From NCBI GenBank assembly GCA_047629355.1, contig JBLHWU010000239.1:1-8976 (forward strand): a stretch of 8,976 nt of DNA, given 5' to 3'. Source of the stretch: CAYUNA01 sp047629355. GTDB taxonomy: Bacteria > Bacteroidota > Bacteroidia > Chitinophagales > Saprospiraceae. The notes under the pieces are model-generated. The model did not search any database. It had not been told where the DNA came from and saw only the letters and a list, made by a program, of their open reading frames with translations. Both the position numbers and the translations under genes were made by a program. Positions within the stretch are counted from its first letter, which is position 1. Every line of letters starts with the position of its first letter. This document shows, one piece after another, positions 1 to 6,945 of this stretch.

Positions 1-546
1 CATGGAACGACGACTCTAATCGCAGCAGTAAATGTACGCAATGGAGAATTGACAAATGCTCATCTCCAACCAACGCGTGACGAGCAAGATTTTGGAAATT
101 TCATCAAAGAAACATTGTCAATCCTGCCTAAAATGGATGAAATTGTTATTCTATCTGACCAATTAAATACACACCTTTCTGAAACTTTAGCGCGTTTTAT
201 CGCAGAAGAAGGCGGGTATACACAAGGCGATTTGGGTCTCAAAGGTGAAAGCGGTATTTTGAAAAATATGCAAACGCGAAAAAGGTTCTTAGAATCTGAA
301 CATCATCGCATTCGTCTGTTTTTTACACCCAAACATTGCTCTTGGTTAAATCCCATTGAAAATTGGTTCGCTAAAGTACAGCGACACGTTATCAAAAATG
401 GTAATTTTTTATCTGTCAAAGAACTTGAGGGCAAAATAAGAAGCTATATCACTTTTCATAATGACCAATTAGCTAAACCTCTTAAATGGAAATTTAAAGG
501 TTTTTCAAGAGCTAAGAGATTATTCAATTTTGTTGTGAAAAATTAA
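1..546 (+). CDS. IS630-family transposase, 5' truncated by window edge
   Basis: DDE-type transposase of the IS630 family (IS630/Tc1/mariner superfamily), which cuts and joins the ends of its insertion sequence at TA targets. The frame is open from base 1 (reading HGTTTLIAAVN), so the TTG at 49 is not the true start and the N-terminal helix-turn-helix part and first catalytic Asp lie outside the window. Visible here are the second catalytic Asp in LSDQLNTH (codon 157-159) and the catalytic Glu in the family block FTPKHCSWLNPIENWF (Glu codon 358-360). The block is followed by the usual C-terminal run ending in a KPLKWKFKGF-like motif. The spacing between the Asp and Glu (66 residues) is long. 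It matches the IS630 subgroup with an extra segment there (GDLGLKG, GILK) rather than D34E elements. The visible 181 codons have no internal lesion, so the copy may be intact. The stop is TAA at 544-546. The left end of the element is not in the window, and the right inverted repeat cannot be fixed without it. Confidence 0.93.
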   Translation, partial: HGTTTLIAAVNVRNGELTNAHLQPTRDEQDFGNFIKETLSILPKMDEIVILSDQLNTHLSETLARFIAEEGGYTQGDLGLKGESGILKNMQTRKRFLESEHHRIRLFFTPKHCSWLNPIENWFAKVQRHVIKNGNFLSVKELEGKIRSYITFHNDQLAKPLKWKFKGFSRAKRLFNFVVKN

Positions 547-718
547 TGAGGCGTTGTACTACCCATCTGACTTGCTCTTTTTCCTTTTAAAAATGCTAAA
601 AAAAGTCTCAAATAACCAGTTATGCTCGCTTTTTTTAACCTCTTTAAAAGAAAAAATAGCTGCGTCAGCTTGGGTAGCTTATTTATTACAAACTCCCTTA
701 TCCCTAACCATTAAATAT
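547..718. other. Intergenic; probably holds right end of the IS630 element
   Basis: About 170 bp of A/T-rich DNA between the transposase stop and the convergent lipoprotein gene. An IS630 element normally ends shortly after its transposase, so the right terminal repeat and flanking TA should lie here, possibly in the GGCGTTGTACTACCC stretch at 551-565. This cannot be confirmed without the left end. No gene or clear terminator is seen. Confidence 0.4.
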
Positions 719-2044
719 TTAATTACAGTTTTCCGCGCGGATTTCACTAATCAATTTTAAGTCACTTGGATTGTCAAAATTGTATTGTAAAAAGCCATCT
801 TCACCGACCACTAAAAGCACATCTGCTTGTCCAGGCAAAGCAATTACATCAAATGCGTGACCGTCTTTTTGGTGGTCCAAACGGTGTTCATTCAAAGTGG
901 TTGGGTCAGTAATATCGAAAGATTTTAAACCATCTGCACCTTCACAAACGAAGAGGGTATTATTTTTAATTGATAAGCCGTGCGGATTGGTCAATTCAAA
1001 AGATTTAACTAAAAACGGGTTGGTTAAATCAGTAATATCTACCAAGTCCAATTGATTAACGAAACCTTCGCATTCGCTGCCGTCCCGTAGCGTCACATAC
1101 GCATAATTGTCTTTAACGAACACAGGGTCACAAGCGCGAGCGTGCTGAAATTCAGATAGATACGTAGGTGCAGCGGGGTTGCTATTGTCAAAAATAAACA
1201 TGCCACTATTCGAACCGATGAACAATTTATCTTCATGAGGAAAGATAGTTTCGATACCCCAACCCAACACGATTTCTTCACCTGCAACGGGTTGTGATGG
1301 ATTGATTAAATCGAATAAATGTAAGGTGCTTTGGTCAACGACATACAGGTAATTGCCGATGATAGAAAATCGCGCCATTGAGCCTGCAATGCCCGATGAT
1401 TGACCACCGGCACCGCCGCTTTGAAGAGTTCCTCCGCCAGTCACCCCTGTATTACTGATAGCTATGTCATTAAATGCACAATTCGAACAGCCCCAAAAAC
1501 CGCCATTGTTATCTCGTTTCAATGCGCCGTAAGTGTCGCAATTTGTTACTTCGGTGACTTCTTCCACTTCATAATAAACCAAGATACGTTCGTTTTGGAT
1601 GTCCTCCCAGAGTGGAGGGAAAACGCTTTCCGTACGGGAAACGAGCGACACATTTTGCAAATTAGAAATATCGATGGTCAACAAATCAACGTAATTGTTG
1701 GCGTACAACATATCGTTTTTAATCGAGATATCTTCGTTGCCCGGAATGCTGATGAAACCAATATTCGCTGGACTTTCAGGCATTGAGTTGTCAATGATGT
1801 GGACACCTTCGCGGCTTTCATTGATAAAAATGTAGTTGTTGTAAAAATAAATCTTACCAGGATTGCACATTTCACGGGGCGATTCGCTGAGGACTTCCCC
1901 CGAGCGAATTTCATCGAAAGTTTTGTAAATCGGGGTGTAACTGGTGAAAGTCACTTCCCGTTCACAACTGTCTTTCAAACAGCTACTCATAGAAACAACA
2001 AGACCTAATAAAAGAGCGATACTCCAAAAATTAATAGTTTTCAT
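719..2044 (-). CDS. LVIVD-repeat beta-propeller lipoprotein
   Basis: Predicted surface or periplasmic lipoprotein of 441 residues built from LVIVD repeats (a beta-propeller-like repeat family). No enzymatic role is established for it. The N-terminus is a lipoprotein signal: a hydrophobic stretch at about 6-20, then SMSSC with Cys22 as the likely lipidated residue. The repeats follow the pattern 'short strand - hydrophobic D-(I/L)-(S/T)-(N/D)-P', seen at about 64-95, 105-137, 230-258, 272-298, 313-347, 360-385 and 408-431. Examples are LHLFDLINPSQP, MFIFDNSNPAAP, LDLVDITDLTNP and LKSFDITDP. A Gly/Ser-rich low-complexity segment at about 199-222, preceded by a small Cys cluster (C169, C186, C189), interrupts the propeller. 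The ATG start places the signal peptide correctly, and no Shine-Dalgarno is present, as expected in Bacteroidota. The gene faces away from the phosphoesterase gene and toward the transposase. A perfect palindrome lies 43-76 bp upstream of the start. The ligand or partner is unknown. Confidence 0.88.
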   Translation of the reverse strand: MKTINFWSIALLLGLVVSMSSCLKDSCEREVTFTSYTPIYKTFDEIRSGEVLSESPREMCNPGKIYFYNNYIFINESREGVHIIDNSMPESPANIGFISIPGNEDISIKNDMLYANNYVDLLTIDISNLQNVSLVSRTESVFPPLWEDIQNERILVYYEVEEVTEVTNCDTYGALKRDNNGGFWGCSNCAFNDIAISNTGVTGGGTLQSGGAGGQSSGIAGSMARFSIIGNYLYVVDQSTLHLFDLINPSQPVAGEEIVLGWGIETIFPHEDKLFIGSNSGMFIFDNSNPAAPTYLSEFQHARACDPVFVKDNYAYVTLRDGSECEGFVNQLDLVDITDLTNPFLVKSFELTNPHGLSIKNNTLFVCEGADGLKSFDITDPTTLNEHRLDHQKDGHAFDVIALPGQADVLLVVGEDGFLQYNFDNPSDLKLISEIRAENCN

Positions 2045-2087
2045 AAAATTAGAATTTTTGATATTAGAAATAGCGATTTCTGTTTTT

Positions 2088-2120
2088 AAATCATGGTGAT
2101 TTTTAAAATCACCATGATTT
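2088..2120. repeat. Perfect inverted repeat (15-16 bp arms)
   Basis: The arms AAATCATGGTGATTT (2088-2102) and AAATCACCATGATTT (2106-2120) are perfect reverse complements around TTA; one further T-A pair can form, leaving a 1-nt centre. This would be a very stable hairpin or cruciform on either strand, lying 43-76 bp upstream of the lipoprotein start. It could be part of the 5' untranslated leader, an operator for a dimeric regulator, or a dispersed palindromic repeat. No T-run follows on either side, which argues against a terminator. Confidence 0.75.
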
Positions 2121-2335
2121 GTTGATAAACAAAACGAACCATTCCTTTTTTTGAAAATGTAAATGTCAATGATGTCTGGTAAGACTGCAAGTTAATCGAA
2201 AAGGGTTGGGTGTTTATCATTTTTTTTTTAAAATAGTTAACTTATTGGGTGGAAAAGCATTTTATAGTAAGATAATTCCAAATAGTTTGGTTCTTTGATA
2301 AATCCCGTGGAATAAAGTATGCTTTGCATTTTAAG

Positions 2336-2391
2336 GATAAACAAAATGGTTTTCACAAAACTATTTTTGTTTATCAAACTCCCTTTTTTTT
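2336..2391 (+). repeat. Hairpin with following T8 run, terminator-like
   Basis: GATAAACAAAA (2336-2346) pairs with TTTTGTTTATC (2365-2375). Allowing one bulge and a G-U pair, the stem extends inward through GTTTT / AAAAC. A run of eight T (2384-2391) follows after a short spacer. The shape resembles an intrinsic terminator, but the stem is A/T-rich, the T-run is not adjacent, and no plus-strand gene ends upstream of it within the region. It may instead be in the leader of the phosphoesterase gene, which starts 54 bp past the T-run. Confidence 0.4.
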
Positions 2392-2444
2392 GCATCTGAT
2401 TTAAGAATTTTAAAGTAGAACTACGAATAAATAAAAAAAATAGC

Positions 2445-3677
2445 ATGAGATTAATAATTTTTATAGCACTACTAATAGGCATGGATTTCTATGTAGCAGA
2501 CGCTTTGAGTGTACTCTTGCAAAATTGGAATTCTGAAATGGCACGCTTGGTACTTAGTTTTTATTGGTTGATTCCGATGATGGCCATTGCTTTAGGGGCA
2601 GGTTATTTAATGATGGGATTGCGCAGCATGAATCCGACATTCGTAGCGATTACTCGCGGAATACTCATCGTTGTTTATTTAGCAAAATTTTTAACAAGTG
2701 GAGTCTTGTTAATTGATGATGTACGGCTTTTGAGCATGGGGGTTTTTGAAAATCTAGCTGGCGCACAAGATTTTAGCTATGAACGAACCAAGTTTGTGGC
2801 AGGATTGGCATTGTCTATTGGAGTGATTCCGTTTTTTACTTTGACTTATGGCATGATTCGCAATCGATATCGGTATAAGATTTTTCAAGAAACAATTTCG
2901 ATTGAAAACTTGCCAGAGAACTTGCAAGGGCTGCGAATTGTACAAATTTCCGACATTCATTCGGGGAGTTTTACCGCTAAAGAACCTATTAAATTAGCGA
3001 TTGAAATGATAAATGCTCAAAAGGCAGATTTGGTGTTTTTTACAGGCGATTTGGTTAATAATGTGGCTAACGAAATGGAGCATTTTACTGATATTTTTGA
3101 TAAAATAAAAGCTAAATATGGCGTGTTTTCTATTTTGGGAAACCATGATTATGGTGATTATGTGCAATGGGAATCACCGCAGGCAAAGGCACAGAATATG
3201 GAAAACCTTAAAGACATTCATCGACAAATGGGTTGGGATTTGTTGTTAAATGAAAATCGTCTGTTACCGATTAATGGGGAAGAAGTGGCGATTATTGGCG
3301 TGGAAAATTATTCTGAGAATCCTCGTTTTTCAAAATATGGCGACTTAGTAAAAGCGTATAAAGGTGCGGAAAATGCAGATTTGAAATTGTTGCTCTCGCA
3401 TGACCCAACGCACTGGGATGGACAGGTTTTGCAAAGGTTTACAGATATTGCAATTACGTTTTCGGGACATACGCATGGGATGCAGTTTGGACTGGAATTG
3501 GGCAAGTTTTTTAAGTGGAGTCCCGCTAAGTACCTTTTTAAACAATGGGCCGGTTTGTACCGAAAAGGAACACAATACCTGTACGTCAATCGTGGTTTTG
3601 GCTTTTTAGGCTATCCCGGGCGTGTCGGTATTTTGCCAGAAATTACAGTAATTGATTTAGAAAATAAGGAAGAATAG
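2445..3677 (+). CDS. Membrane-anchored calcineurin-like metallophosphoesterase
   Basis: A 410-residue membrane protein with a C-terminal metallophosphoesterase domain of the YkuE/YaeI-like type. Members of this group act as phosphohydrolases, some on UDP-sugar-lipid or envelope substrates; the substrate here is unknown. Residues 1-140 carry about four transmembrane helices (3-25, 34-58, 66-90, 116-138). The catalytic domain starts near 160 and has all the metal-binding motifs: DIH (D170, H172), GDLVNN (G201-N206), GNHD (232-235), the His of LLSHDPTHW (H319) and GHTHG (341-345). It ends with the family's VNRGFGFLGYPGR...PEITVIDL tail. GHTHG is followed by MQ where many relatives have GQ. The ATG start gives a hydrophobic first helix immediately, and no Shine-Dalgarno is seen. 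It is transcribed alone, divergently from the lipoprotein gene. The general class is firm; the physiological substrate is not. Confidence 0.93.
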   Translation: MRLIIFIALLIGMDFYVADALSVLLQNWNSEMARLVLSFYWLIPMMAIALGAGYLMMGLRSMNPTFVAITRGILIVVYLAKFLTSGVLLIDDVRLLSMGVFENLAGAQDFSYERTKFVAGLALSIGVIPFFTLTYGMIRNRYRYKIFQETISIENLPENLQGLRIVQISDIHSGSFTAKEPIKLAIEMINAQKADLVFFTGDLVNNVANEMEHFTDIFDKIKAKYGVFSILGNHDYGDYVQWESPQAKAQNMENLKDIHRQMGWDLLLNENRLLPINGEEVAIIGVENYSENPRFSKYGDLVKAYKGAENADLKLLLSHDPTHWDGQVLQRFTDIAITFSGHTHGMQFGLELGKFFKWSPAKYLFKQWAGLYRKGTQYLYVNRGFGFLGYPGRVGILPEITVIDLENKEE

Positions 3678-3698
3678 GGCATGTCCCTAAACTTTTTT
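3675..3698 (+). terminator. Possible intrinsic terminator after phosphoesterase gene
   Basis: TAGGG (3675-3679, including the stop codon) pairs with CCCTA (3685-3689) around a 5-nt loop. A run of six T (3693-3698) follows after a short spacer. The position directly at the gene end and the T-run fit a terminator, but the 5-bp stem is short. Confidence 0.45.
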
Positions 3699-3736
3699 AA
3701 TTTTGCGGCTGAAGATTAACTAATAATGTCTTCGCC

Positions 3737-3764
3737 AAATGATGAATGAAAAATGATGAATGAT
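3737..3764. repeat. Tandem 14-bp repeat, two copies
   Basis: AAATGATGAATGAA (3737-3750) is followed directly by AAATGATGAATGAT (3751-3764), 13 of 14 identical, then by a partial GAATAATT. This is simple-sequence DNA built on ATGA/TGAA units in an intergenic region. There is no sign of coding or CRISPR character. Confidence 0.6.
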
Positions 3765-3799
3765 GAATAATTGAAAACAGAGCAATGTATTTAGTTTGT

Positions 3800-3823
3800 A
3801 ATCAGATTAGTACAAATCTGATT
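3800..3823. repeat. 9-bp inverted repeat upstream of lipocalin-like gene
   Basis: AATCAGATT (3800-3808) and AATCTGATT (3815-3823) are perfect reverse complements with a 6-nt spacer, ending 65 bp before the next start codon. It could be an operator or a leader hairpin. No T-run follows directly, so a terminator is less likely. Confidence 0.4.
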
Positions 3824-3888
3824 TGTTGTGAATTAATCATTTTCATTTAGTAATCATTGAATTAAAAACCCTTATCTAAAGTTTATCT

Positions 3889-4272
3889 ATGAACTTGTTC
3901 AAAACATTATTTGCGCTTTTTCTCTTTAGTAGTTTATCTTTTGTTGCCTGCAATTTGGATGGTGCGCAAGAAGCCGAAACGACCCAATTGCTACAAGGAC
4001 GTTGGGATCTATTGGAAGCCTATCGAAATGGCAAAAAAACAGAAACTTTAACGGGTACGTTCTTTGAGTTTACTCCTGAAAACAAGTTGACTTACAACCT
4101 CGCTGGTTCGCGGGAAGCCGTGACTTATGAGTTGGATGGTCAGACGCTGACGCCGATAGATTCGCGGCAAAAAGTAACGTTTGCGATTGAAGAATTAGAT
4201 GGAGAAAAGCTGACTTTGTCGATGATGATGCGGAATACGCCGTTTAAGTTTATTTTGACAAAAACGCAGTGA
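3889..4272 (+). CDS. Small lipocalin-like lipoprotein
   Basis: A 127-residue predicted lipoprotein. Residues 1-20 form a signal peptide (charged start, then a Leu/Phe-rich core) ending SFVAC, with Cys21 the likely lipidation site. The mature part has the small lipocalin-like pattern common in Bacteroidota: a linker of about 15 residues, then LLQGRWDLLEAYRNGK (the G-x-W of the first strand, G37 and W39), FFEFTPENKLTY, a TYELDGQTLTPI strand pair, FAIEELDGEKLTLSM, and a closing FKFILTKT strand. This implies a single beta-barrel, possibly binding a small hydrophobic ligand, but no ligand or partner can be inferred. It probably sits in the periplasm or at the outer membrane. No Shine-Dalgarno is present; the ATG gives a proper signal peptide. 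It is monocistronic, preceded by 211 bp of intergenic DNA and convergent with the permease pseudogene. Confidence 0.82.
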   Translation: MNLFKTLFALFLFSSLSFVACNLDGAQEAETTQLLQGRWDLLEAYRNGKKTETLTGTFFEFTPENKLTYNLAGSREAVTYELDGQTLTPIDSRQKVTFAIEELDGEKLTLSMMMRNTPFKFILTKTQ

Positions 4273-4406
4273 TTAATTGCGTCACGTTAAGCATCAAATA
4301 GAATCCAAGATAATCAAAATAAACAGGAGTCATTCCAAATTCTAAACTATCAAAATGCGGAACAACTAAATTCAAGATTTTACTGAAACCCTGCTGTGTT
4401 CCTGCA

Positions 4407-4454
4407 GGATTAAAAAGGAAAAAAAATAAAAATTTTCTTCCCCCTTTTTAATCC
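4407..4454. repeat. 12-bp inverted repeat
   Basis: GGATTAAAAAGG (4407-4418) and CCTTTTTAATCC (4443-4454) are perfect reverse complements separated by 24 nt of A/T-rich sequence. It lies between two convergent genes, so a role in transcription termination is possible but not shown. Confidence 0.5.
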
Positions 4455-4455
4455 C

Positions 4456-4504
4456 TTCGCGGCGGCTTGGGTTTTATATGAAAGCTAAACTTTTTCGCCG
4501 CGAA
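4456..4504. repeat. 9-bp G/C-rich inverted repeat
   Basis: TTCGCGGCG (4456-4464) and CGCCGCGAA (4496-4504) are perfect reverse complements with a 31-nt spacer, starting 1 bp after the preceding 12-bp inverted repeat. The G/C-rich arms stand out in otherwise A/T-rich intergenic DNA. The function is unknown; a terminator without a T-run or a degraded repeat are options. Confidence 0.45.
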
Positions 4505-4646
4505 ATGCACCAGTCTTTTATCAATCAACGCTAAATAAAAATTCAAGATGACTTCTGTTTCGTAAAATATTAAAAAAACATCAACTGCTACTCATTCCGT
4601 AATGACTTCACTGGATTCGCCAACGCCGCTTTCACATTATGAAAAC

Positions 4647-4808
4647 GGTTCTTCGTCACTTTTGGTGAATTGAATTTTTAATAATCAAAAGAAGCCATTT
4701 TAGATGGGATGACTATTCTGGAAACCAAGCTATTACAGTCCTTTAATAAAATTGAAAATCATTTTTCATCAGGAGATTTCCAATTTTCACCAAAAGTGAC
4801 GAAGAACC
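4647..4808. mobile_element. MITE-like element A, 162 bp, 23-bp TIRs, 8-bp target duplication
   Basis: The ends are perfect 23-bp terminal inverted repeats (4647-4669 and 4786-4808), each reading GGTTCTTCGTCACTTTTGG from the outside in. The element is flanked by a perfect 8-bp direct repeat ATGAAAAC (4639-4646 and 4809-4816). Cutting out the element with one copy of the repeat rejoins the permease frame exactly: VTVSFH followed by NVKAALANPVKSLRNE and a stop. The interior (about 116 bp) is A/T-rich and encodes no transposase, so it is non-autonomous. Ends starting GG(T/C)TCTT and 8-bp duplications are features of the ISL3 family, so an ISL3-like transposase elsewhere in the genome is the likely mobiliser; that assignment is inference. 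On the minus strand it supplies a new 21-residue tail and stop codon (4743-4745) to the permease fragment. Confidence 0.93.
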
Positions 4809-6855
4809 ATGAAAACTTACCGTCACAAAGGCAATTACCATAGCTAAAATACCTGATACACCAAAAATCCATAAAGGAATATCAATGCGATTTTCAAAAT
4901 TATCCAGCCAGCTATTCATCGAAAACCAAGCGAGTGGGGTAGCGATAACCAATGCAACGATAACCAATTTGATAAACTCTTTGGATAACAAACCAACGAT
5001 GCTTGGTACGCTTGCACCCAATACTTTTCGGATGCCAATTTCTTTACGTTTACGTTCCGCTACAAAAGCAACTAAGGCAAATAAACCAAGGCAGGAAACA
5101 AAAAATGCCAAACCAGAAAATAAGGTAAAAATCTTTCCAAACAAACGGTTAGATGCATATTGCTGATTAAAATGGTTGTCTAAAAAAAAGTAATCGAAGG
5201 AATTGCCAGGGAAAAATTCATTCCATTTAGCTTCCATTCTAGTGATAGAACTTTGGAGGTCTTGAGTATTCATCTTTAGTGAATAATATCGGGTTTGCTC
5301 GGGACGAGTTAGTACCCTCATAATCATGGGTTCAATGACTGATTTTGGGGATTCCTGATGAAAATTTTTGACCACGCCAATGACCGTCACAACGTCGCCC
5401 CAGAAGTTGATTTGCGCACCTAGTGCTTCTTCGGAAGTGTTGAATTTAAATTGCTTGGCACCACGCTCATTTAGAATAACGGAGTTGACATCATTGCTAT
5501 TGTTTTTATCCATCGGGCGACCTGCCATGAATTTCATACCGTAAGATTCTGCGTAATTGTGGTCAACTGCAAGTGCGTGTAAACCTTCCCATTCTCCTTC
5601 CGGCGCACCGACTAGATTGATGCCCGCTGTCCAGCCAAATTCTTGTCCTGGAACGGAGGTCGTTGCTGAAATTTCCTTCACGGCAGCGAGACTTTCTAAT
5701 TCCTTTTTGAAGGTCAATGAAGTTGAACCATACGTTGAATCCCGCAGGATTGGGCTTTTGATAATCAGCGTTTTGTCAATGTCTATACCTAAGTCCGATT
5801 TTTGCATAAATTGCAATTGGTTGTAAACAACTAAGGTGCTGGCAATTAATCCAATAGATGCCATGAACTGAAACACGACCAAGCCTTTACGCATCCAATT
5901 TTCACGGGATACTTGGTTAGAAGTGAAGTCTGTTTTTAAAACAGAAATTGGTTTGAAAGAGGAGAGTAAAAACGCTGGATACAAGCCCGCTAAGACTGTT
6001 CCTATGAGGAAGGTTGCCAAAATAGCCAAGAGTAAAGGACCATTGGTAAAAATGGACATTGGAATGGGCTTATCTACCAATTTTATAAACCAAGGACTTA
6101 ACAGTTGGGCTAAAGCAAAAGAACAAAGAATCGCCAATAAATTCAAGAGCGCAGCTTCGGTCAAAAATTGAAAAATCAGGCTACGTTTATCTGACCCAGC
6201 GACCTTCCGAATGCCAACTTCTTTGGCGCGCATTTCTGAACGAGCTGTACTGAGGTTGATATAATTAAACCAGGCAATTAGCAATACAAAAATGTCGATA
6301 AAAAATAGAAAACTGACTGCATTTCCATTTCCTCCAGCTTCTGTCTCGAATAAGTAATTGGAATTTAAATGAATACCTTTCAACGGCTGTAACGCAAATA
6401 CAACTTTTTCGGCAGTATCGTTATCGTAAGTGCTTGTCATAGCTTCTGGCAACTTACTTTCTAAAACAGTAATATCAGTTATCTGGTTTCAATAATAAAT
6501 AAGCGTAGAAACCATCCCAAAAAGGCCCAGTTTCGGTACGTCCATCATCGTTGAATACTTCGGAAAAGGTGATGTAAGAAAGTAAAATGTCAAATTTGAG
6601 GTGCGAATTTTTGGGAGAATCCGCAAATATACCCGTGACTTGATAGATATCTTGCCCGTTTCGGATGATGGTTTTTCCGATGGAATTGTCATCGCCAAAC
6701 ATTTTTCAGGCGGTCGTCTCCGAAATACAGGCTTTAAAAGGTTCCGCTAAGGCTGTTTTTTCATTACCTTCGATTAAGGGAAAGGAAAATATTTCAAAAA
6801 GTGAAGGCATGGTATAATAGACCTGTTCTGGTTGAAAAGTAATATTTTTATCATT

Positions 6856-6945
6856 AGACTTTATGAATGAGTAGCTTTTTTAGAATTGCAAGTAATTGAT
6901 AATCAATAGTTTGTGAATTATTCAGAGTCGCCATTTATAAAGTCT
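6856..6945. mobile_element. MITE-like element B, 90 bp, 14-bp TIRs, 3-bp target duplication
   Basis: The ends read AGACTTTATGAATG (6856-6869) and, on the opposite strand, AGACTTTATAAATG (6945 down to 6932), 13 of 14 identical. They are flanked by ATT on both sides (6853-6855 and 6946-6948). Removing the 90 bp plus one ATT joins the permease codons as ALYTN-DKNITFQPEQVYYTMPSL, a continuous reading frame; with the insert the frame runs into several stops. It is too short to encode anything. The ends and the duplication length differ from element A and from IS630 (TA), so a third transposase type is implied. IS3- or IS5-like enzymes make 3-bp duplications, but I cannot assign a family. Confidence 0.82.

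Larger units (their letters stand above)
2045..2444. other. Divergent intergenic region with hairpins, no gene
   Basis: A 400-bp A/T-rich region between the divergent lipoprotein and phosphoesterase genes. It must hold both promoters, but I could not find a convincing Bacteroidota-type TTTG / TAnnTTTG pair. It contains a perfect palindrome (2087-2120 area), a long imperfect hairpin (2336-2375), and several copies of a GATAAACA motif: direct at 2124 and 2336, inverted at 2211 and 2365. Short open frames here lack coding character. Confidence 0.6.
4273..4587. other. Convergent intergenic region with two stem-loops
   Basis: A 315-bp region between the lipocalin-like gene and the 3' end of the permease pseudogene, which converge. 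No gene is seen. It holds two adjacent inverted repeats (4407-4454 and 4456-4504), which may limit read-through from either side although neither has a textbook T-run. Confidence 0.6.

Noticed and set aside
554..760. 68-codon open frame after the transposase stop (TTG start)
   Set aside because: Overlaps the 3' end of the lipoprotein gene on the other strand, has low-complexity Leu/Lys content, no recognisable motif and no start context; it is most likely chance or IS-end sequence.
1400..1786. 128-codon plus-strand open frame
   Set aside because: It is entirely antisense to the LVIVD lipoprotein, whose repeats and signal peptide are convincing; the antisense translation shows no family features.
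2237..2482. 81-codon minus-strand open frame in the divergent intergenic region
   Set aside because: Runs through the hairpin and overlaps the phosphoesterase start on the opposite strand; its Phe/Leu/Lys/Ile-rich composition is that of translated A/T-rich DNA.
3737..3772. Possible CRISPR-like or satellite array
   Set aside because: Only two tandem 14-bp units of simple sequence with no spacers; not a CRISPR array.
6475..6702. 75-codon minus-strand frame as a separate gene
   Set aside because: Its sequence (MFGDDNSIGKTI...YAYLLLKP) is an internal segment of the FtsX-like permease, bounded by a nonsense codon and a frameshift; it is part of the pseudogene.
4647..6945. Elements A and B as derivatives of the IS630 copy at the left edge
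   Set aside because: IS630 inserts at TA and duplicates TA; elements A and B have 8-bp and 3-bp duplications and unrelated ends.
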